DNA of 64,000 bases from Loripinus fragilis (lineage: Eukaryota > Mollusca > Bivalvia > Lucinida > Lucinidae). Position 1 is the first letter of the stretch. Each line of letters starts with the position of its first letter. Both the position numbers and the translations under genes were made by a program. The notes beneath the pieces are model-generated. The model did not search any database. It saw nothing but the letters and a program-made list of their open reading frames with translations, and was not told where the DNA came from. Below, in pieces: positions 57,895 to 64,000 of the stretch. The DNA lies in NCBI GenBank assembly GCA_964019695.1, contig OZ026519.1, positions 30,967,213-31,031,212 on the forward strand, written 5' to 3'.

Positions 57895-59199
57895 CGAGGG
57901 GGGTTCAATATGTAATGAAAACCCATTCATAACTCCATCCACAAACGCGTTAGGATTTTATGCCATATGCCAAACGAAAGATCAAAGCGTCGCCGTTATG
58001 ATGGTGCATGATACATTATTTTATCTTTCCAAATTTAATAAGTTACAAGCTTTTTAAAAAGCACACTAATATACACTGCATTTATTTTCCTCTAAATTGT
58101 AAAGACACATTTTAACAAAGGTAGAAAGGCATGCTGTATTTTCTAAAACAAACATTTAACATGCATGAATCACATATCCATAGTTTTCTGACTCATTTTT
58201 TTCTTTATCTGCTGTCACTATACAAACTTTTGACCGGTACAGATTTCTCGTGCAAACGGTTTTATTACGTTACCCCCTCTTATGTGACGTCGTTTAAAGC
58301 AATGGACGTAACACTGAAATACGCACGGTTCTTGAAAATGGGATATGTGGTTTTGTACCAGAAAAGATCAATTTTGGTTGTATCGAAGTTTCAATACACA
58401 CAGTGCATAGGCAGCAGACCAGTTAAACTGAAACCAGTATCTAGGGATATCTCATCTGAGTGGTATACCATTTTCGTTTCCTATAATTTTATTGTCTGAA
58501 ATTAGCCAGCCAGATTATGTACATGTTAATACCTGTAACAATGTCCAAATAATGCATCCTAATGAAAAAATCTATAGAACGCGGTATATTGTCTGACCCA
58601 TGTCAGTGTCAGCTAGAGATGGCATTCTTTTAAGTGATTTTCTTATTTAAAGTGACGTACTTGGGGGTACTTTATGAGTGAGATTAAACATAGAATTTCA
58701 AAATCTGCTGTATTACTTGCAAATGAACATCAAAGCGACCAGGAAAAATGTTACAAATGTTTTTCGTATACATTTTCGCTATGTATTCGTTCACTCAAAA
58801 ACGAGTCTGTCAATGAAATGCCAGAAAATGTAGCATCAATGAGGATCTTATCCAAAATGGTAGCCTCAGTATTTCATAGAATATAAAGCGATATCAAACA
58901 TTTTTGCAGGTATAAATCACCAATATATGGATATTTACCACACGAAGATGCAGACTGAAAACATCCCTCGTTCATGTAGTTATCTGCTTTTGAAAACATT
59001 ATTTTATTTCATATCGCAGTGTACTTCAATACCCTTTTTTTAAAGTTGCTTGTGTAAATTGGATAAGGAGCTGGACAACTGCAATTTTACATTTATTTAG
59101 CCGAGAAATAGACCTTTTAATGAAAGTAATTATGAAGTGTGTAAATATAAAACTTTGGGATATACTGGACTGTTTTCATTACATATTGAACGCCCCTCG
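57895..59199. mobile_element. Mariner-like element, 1305 bp, no recognisable transposase
   Basis: The ends CGAGGGG(G/C)GTTCAATATGTA... are inverted over about 28 bp with one mismatch and flanked by TA (57893-57894 and 59200-59201). The CGAGGG-type terminus and the length of about 1.3 kb match full-length mariners. Yet the two longest open frames (58131-58499, 122 codons; 58674-58886, 70 codons, both plus strand) show no D,D34D signature that I can recognise. Either the transposase has decayed past recognition or the interior was replaced. Confidence 0.75.
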
Positions 59200-59431
59200 T
59201 AATGATTTTTACTTACACTCACTATTGTCTAGTCTGTCGGTGCCATGGATTGGTCTATGACAATGCTTCTGTGACATTTACGCGTCACACCGAGTTGTTT
59301 TTTAGCCGCTATAATACCTAGAAAGCCAAACATATGACTGTTTAAACTGGGCGGGTGAACAGGATAATTTTCACCAATTGTTGCATACGCCATATTATCT
59401 GAGAAAATAGTGCAAATACGTAGACTGTATA

Positions 59432-59670
59432 TGAGCCGCGACATGAGATTTCCAACAATGTGGTATGTGCGACAAGAAAAGCCTCAGATCAGCCTGCGTA
59501 TACGCGCAGTCTGATCAGAGCCTTTGCTTGTCACTTGAATATTCTATGAATGTCAAGCTACTAACTGAACACCATTTAGAGCTTCTAAGCCTAAAAGGTG
59601 GTTGCACAGGCTCGTCTGAGTCGACACTTGTCGAAATGCCACATTGTTGGAAATCACATGTCGCGGCTCA
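59432..59670 (+). mobile_element. 239-bp MITE (TGAGCCGCGACATG ends) with TA duplication
   Basis: The ends TGAGCCGCGACATG and CATGTCGCGGCTCA are exact complements and continue as inverted repeats into CCAACAATGTGG. TA flanks both ends (59430-59431 and 59671-59672). This copy is cleaner than the one at 34068, hence probably younger. The 110-codon frame across it is a by-product. Confidence 0.85.
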
Positions 59671-59672
59671 TA

Positions 59673-61199
59673 TGTCCTTGTCTTTCGCGTATGATGGGAA
59701 CAATCGACTGATTTGCAAAATGGAAGTATATGTCACCATGGAATCGATGACCACATTTGATCGTATAGGGGAATGTATAGATAAATTATATAATTGAGAA
59801 CAAGAAAATGCCTTCAGCCACAATTAGTGCCAAACGAAAGCTCATTATAAGAATTTATCTTGACAGTATCATTCATTGTGGTGCTTCCTTTAAAGTCGAT
59901 ATTGTTGAGAAAAATACGTAATAGAGGATCTCTCAGGATTGTTCGTGGTTTATTGAATTGAATAAACAGGACAAGATATAAAGTTTATCCGCAACGACTT
60001 TAATTAATTCTGTAATACAGGAGGGCAAATGCATTAATAGAGAGCTTATATAAGTGTTCATATTTTATTGAATTTATTAAACAAGTTGGGGAAAAGTTAT
60101 AACGGCTCGCATTACCTTTACGCGTACGGTGCGCGAAAATGTCGAAATTGTGGAATATACACTGAGCAAAATTTCTAATTTGTCACTTTTTAAACTCATT
60201 ATTGCTGATAAAGTGCTTATAACATTGAAATATTTTTTGCCTATTAATGTGCAGTTTAATTGGCAAAAGTTAAGCTGTTTTTCAGAAAGGTTGTCTTTCA
60301 ATCCACGTTTTTTTTTTGCTAAAAATGCAAAAAGTTTGCTTTTTGAAGAAAAATGGTTTGGGATTGAAGTTTTATATCAAATTTAAGATCAGTTGGTAAA
60401 AGACTGGTCTAGTCGACTTCAAAATCACCAAACACTTGAAATTACGACTAAAGTAGACTTTTTACGCATTTATTAAAATATCACATTTTTTGAGATTTTT
60501 GAAATTCATTTGTAGCTTGAGCAAAAAAATGTTGTATGCATTGTCTTTTATCTGAACAAGATAGTCCAAACAGAATAGAACTTGATTCGTTCATTTTGTG
60601 ATGACAAACATTTCACTGCTGCTGCGCACTCCCGTTTTGAATGTAAAACTTAACTTAAAAAGTCAAATAGACGGTACTTTGCATTATTTTTTTCCAATTT
60701 CAAAACTAGAATAGTGACGTCTAGTGGTAATACATAATCGCTGAAAATTTCAATACCGTTTCACACATAATTAGGGGCAAAACTGCATGCAAAAAGCGGA
60801 ATTTCAATGATTTAGCTGCTTGTAGTGTTTGTCATCATGGTATTACGTAACAGAATGAATGGCATCTCTGTGGATATTTCATACTGTAAGAATTTTTTTT
60901 GTAATGAAATGGCATGCAGAGTTTCAGCAAGGCATTGGTTGATTTATATAATTATGAATTTTGTATAACCGAATCTTACTTTCAAAACTAACATAAAAAT
61001 GTAAGGTGACCAATTAGAAATTTTGGTCAGTGTATATTTTAGGCGTTGTTATGCGTTATTTTAAAGTTAACAACATAGTTATCCACATGTGGCATATCGA
61101 ATTTAATAAATGACGCCATAGTTTTCTTAATCGCGATGAACATTAAACGAATGATATTTTTTGTCGTGTTTTTGTTTTGTTTTACAAATATTTGTCCAA
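59673..61199. other. No gene seen
   Basis: AT-rich. A weak duplication links 59946-59990 and 60062-60100 (TTTATTGAAT...AAACA..). There is no supported gene. Confidence 0.4.
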
Positions 61200-61430
61200 A
61201 AATGAGTGAGTATTACAACCATAACTACACAATACCAAGAACTCGACAAAAGCTTAGCAACAAGCTCTCTCTCTCTTCCCTAACGAGATGATTACATAAC
61301 TAGAAAGGACACAAAGTAATATATACAAAACAAGGCCCTAACACTAAACCCTCACAAACAACGGGGCAATGCATGAATAAATAATCGCAGAATCACCGCT
61401 TTAGAACGGACAACAGCCAAAGCCACTGGT
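61200..61430 (-). repeat. Dispersed repeat family A, partial copy
   Basis: Shares AACAAGCTCTCTCTC, ACTAGAAA.GACACA, CTCACAAACAACGGG and TTTAGAACGGAC blocks with 42860-43030, same orientation. Confidence 0.5.
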
Positions 61431-61549
61431 GGGTCATATTTTATTTCTCTGGCCAAATATTCACACTTGACTCTTCTATTGTAAAATCACGAACTTATGA
61501 TGATAGAAAGCACAGCGAGCATTCGACTGTCATGATGCAGGCAAAATTA

Positions 61550-62480
61550 TTTCAAGGTAATAAAATATACACTGTTGTTCTTTCAATAATGCCTTTTATC
61601 CAATAGGCAATAGTTTCTAGGCCCAAAACAAGTGGAATGTTTGAATATAGGTTTTCAACATTAAACTTAACAAGTATACTATTTTCATAGATATCTGCTG
61701 GTAGCTTTTGAAGGGAATCTTTTGTATCGTTAATATAACTGTTTGCATATTTTGTATATTGTTGAAATAAAATGTCTAGTAAGTTGTTTAGCCTGTGCGT
61801 TTCACACACAGGACCAGTAACTATTGGTCTGAATGAAATATTGTTTGGTGCTATTAATTCGACATAATTTGCGGTAGATTTTGAGCATCCATAACAAATT
61901 CTAGTCTTGCATTTAAAGTTATAAAGATAATTTCTTTGGTTAATTCTGCTTCATGATTTTTCAGAAGGGATCTGTATTTTTTCATTATTTCTTTGTGGGG
62001 ATTGTCGTCTAATTTTGTAAAAGTATCGAGTCTTTAGTAACATGTTTTCAGTTTGCTCCTGATAAAACGGCTTGTCCATGATGACAGTCGCGCCGCCTTT
62101 GTCAGCTTGTTTGATTATTATATTATAATCATTTTCTAACGATGATAGTGCTGTTTGCTCAGAAGTATTTATATTACTTCTAATCTAATTTTTGACTTAT
62201 CTTGAGCTTCAAGTGGAATGTTTATTGTGTTTTCAACAAATTGTCTAGAAGCTGTTCTCTGCCTTTTGGATAGACAAAATTTGACTTGTTTCTAACTAGA
62301 GATTCATCATCATCTTCAATGCCTTCAAAATATTCAACTAGCCAAACTTTGCGAGTGAATTCTGATATATCTTTTGCCAATTCTTGTGTATTTGCCTTTT
62401 GGGGCGTGGGGGTAAATTTGAGACCTTTTCCTAGTAGTTTATTTCTTTTTCATTTAGCTTTAGGGTTGAAAGGTTGACAA
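61550..62480 (-). pseudogene. Penelope-like reverse transcriptase remnant
   Basis: Minus-strand translation in shifting frames gives, in order: a K-G-L-K-F-x-P-T-P block with a long acidic stretch (about 62450-62290), an ADKGGA-type motif (near 62110), a KLDDNPH-like block (near 62010) and then 61809-61552. That last frame carries CETHRLNNLLDILFQ and a FNVENLYSNIP motif, the RT palm aspartate region with N in place of the usual D-V pair. This order fits Penelope-like elements. The YxDD part and a GIY-YIG endonuclease are absent; the frame stops at 61552. Several stops and shifts; inactive. Confidence 0.65.
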
Positions 62481-62650
62481 TTTGAATGTTAGTTATTGGT
62501 TCTGTTATGAGTTCATGTATGGTGTTGCTCCTTGGTACAAAAATCATGTTTTTAGCTGGGATATAGTTTCTAAAACAAGCATAATGGTGGATCTAGGTTT
62601 GTTTGATTTAAAACCAGTGTTTCTGTTTAGTCCTGAATGTGTATTTGGTT

Positions 62651-63025
62651 CTACATTCCCTGATTATATGTTCCAAAATTATTTTGACTGGGTGAATGGT
62701 TTAAAAGTGGTCTGTTCCCGTTTAAAATGTTGTAGGTCTGGTTTACATCTGGGTCATTAAATCTTACCTGCTTACCTATGAGCGTAGATCCCTGATTAGT
62801 GGATTTGCTTGATTTACCTTGTTTTGCTGCTTGAGCATAAGTGGAGACAACAGTTATGATTACGTCTTCTTCATTTCTGGGCCCACTGTCAGATTTGTTA
62901 AGTGTGTTATTTGTTTGCTGTCTTTGTTGTTGTTGTGGTTGTCGTTGCTCCTGCTGTTGTTTCTGCTGTCGTGTTTGAGCTTCCTTCTGGTTTCTGAATT
63001 TAGGTGGGAAAAACTGCTTTGTCAT
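62651..63025 (-). CDS. Glutamine-rich 124-residue ORF upstream of the Penelope-like RT
   Basis: Met start, a basic N-terminus, then a Q-rich segment (about residues 20-40) and a VRFND segment near the middle. It precedes the RT fragment on the same strand and could be a first ORF of that element or the N-terminal part of its polyprotein. No catalytic motif is visible. Low-complexity composition limits confidence, and the frame closes at 62651 before the recognisable RT region. Confidence 0.4.
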   Translation of the reverse strand: MTKQFFPPKFRNQKEAQTRQQKQQQEQRQPQQQQRQQTNNTLNKSDSGPRNEEDVIITVVSTYAQAAKQGKSSKSTNQGSTLIGKQVRFNDPDVNQTYNILNGNRPLLNHSPSQNNFGTYNQGM

Positions 63026-63249
63026 TCATTTCTACCATTTCTTTGCCAATGCACTTGTATCTCTCTTCGTGGCTCTCTGATTTTAGCTTCATCAGCTCAA
63101 TTCCTGATTTGAGCGTAAACTCTACTACTTTTTAAGTGTTTTATGTGTTGTTTAATTCTGGTTTGTGGTTTAATTTAGTGCATTTGAGTTTGTGTTGGGA
63201 ATTGAACCTACCGCTACAATCAATTTCATCGTAAAAATAAAAAAATACA

Positions 63250-64000
63250 ATGGCAGACGATGGGTACGATTTGGTGAAAAATTTAAAAGAGAAGAGTAAA
63301 GTCTGGAGCCATTTCTCCCTTAAAATAAAAAAGAAACAAATGAAATAACTGAAAATGTTGCAGCCGGTGACAGATGTCACACACTTATGAAATACAGTGA
63401 GACACAACAAAATCCTGAAAACAAGTGCATCACAGTCAAGTGGTGCTGTCTCTGGACCCAGCTCATTTGTTAAGACAGAACAACCTAAAGTTAATGAAAT
63501 CTTTAACAAATCAGCAACATACAAATCTGTTTCTGCAAAAGCCAAACGTGTAACCCTGAAAATCGGCAGGTTCATTGTGAAGGACCTACGTCCATTTAGT
63601 GTAGTTTCAATCCAAAGCTTTTGTGATCTTGTTTACACTCTAGATCCCAAATATGATACCCCTTCTAGGACCTATTTTTCAGATACTGTTATACCAGACA
63701 TATATGAACAAGTTAAGGCAAAATGTAAGCTGCTGAACCTGAGAGAAGTCAAACTGATACAGGATGTTTCGACTCGCTTGAACTCAGCAGTCGATATGCT
63801 GGAACGTTTTCTTGAGCTCCAGCCTGCTGTTTCGCTACTCTCATCGGTAGAGAAATTAAGTCTAAGGAGAACGATACCATTGCTTTTTGAGTGAATATGA
63901 TATTAATCTTGCTGAGAATGCAATGGCTGTTCTTGTTCCTCTCCGCACTGTGACAGCAGCTCTTTGTTCAGAGTCGATGCCCACAGCTTCTCTTATCATG
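63250..64000 (+). pseudogene. hAT-family (ZBED-like) transposase, broken and cut by the window edge
   Basis: The ATG at 63250 starts a BED-finger-like region (SKVWSHFSLK, then CxxC-HTL pattern) that contains a stop near 63347. 63397-63894 then holds the linker and FIVKDLRPFSVVSIQSFCDLVYTL (split here as two shorter motifs: FIVKDLRPFS and FCDLV). The sequence passes directly from a KAKCKLLNL segment to QDVSTRLNSAVDMLERF, which in the family lies hundreds of residues later. The catalytic middle has therefore been deleted. A shift near 63890 puts the C-terminal dimerisation part in another frame up to the edge. Not functional. Confidence 0.75.

Overview
The window looks like intergenic or intronic DNA of a eukaryote, most probably a marine bivalve mollusc. 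The grounds are AT-rich sequence, no operons, no convincing host exon in 64 kb, and a repeat mixture that I associate with bivalve genomes: pearl/HINE-like elements with tandem cores and (GTCC)n tails, a LINE whose 3' end resembles molluscan Nimb elements, Penelope-like and hAT remnants, a Polinton/Maverick, tRNA-derived SINE heads and many short inverted-repeat elements. The species call is inference. The repeat structures are read directly from the sequence.

Layout. 1-20 kb holds a mariner-like element with a cluster of RFX/X-box-like motifs (1532-2427), a dispersed repeat (about 3.3-3.9 kb), a pearl/HINE-like element (4332-5733), two more degenerate tandem arrays (6.2-7.0 and 13.1-13.7 kb), microsatellites and SINE-like pieces. 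19.77-29.74 kb is a nested region. A roughly 1.2-kb repeat unit (R) occurs twice in direct orientation, and the first copy is split by a 7142-bp Polinton/Maverick (20520-27661). The Polinton has about 385-bp terminal inverted repeats that begin AG and end CT. It has a 6-bp target duplication (5 of 6 bases identical), and the second R copy preserves the corresponding empty site. Inside are remnants of the viral-type gene block, all on the minus strand: a packaging ATPase with an N-terminal zinc finger, an adenovirus-type cysteine protease and two small conserved proteins. A 54-bp inner inverted repeat flanks this block. An intact but unrecognised 133-codon ORF (22218-22619) lies on the plus strand. 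No DNA polymerase B, integrase or capsid gene was seen, so the element is an internally deleted, dead copy.

29.9-49.8 kb contains a decayed LINE reverse transcriptase, several MITE-like elements (33749, 34068, 38880 and others), further copies of the dispersed repeat and a long degenerate array of about 160-bp units (45.75-48.43 kb). 49.8-57.2 kb contains a 415-bp near-palindrome, then a short array of about 165-bp units. That array is split by a near full-length but mutated LINE on the minus strand (51066-57006: zinc-knuckle gag ORF, endonuclease, RT, RNase H) with a short target duplication. 57.6-64 kb holds a MITE, a 1305-bp mariner-like element without recognisable transposase, a second copy of a 239-bp MITE, a Penelope-like RT remnant and the start of a broken hAT/ZBED transposase that runs off the right edge.

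No pathway or gene set works together here. The interest lies in the nesting order, the empty-site evidence for the Polinton, and several elements whose internal content is unexplained.
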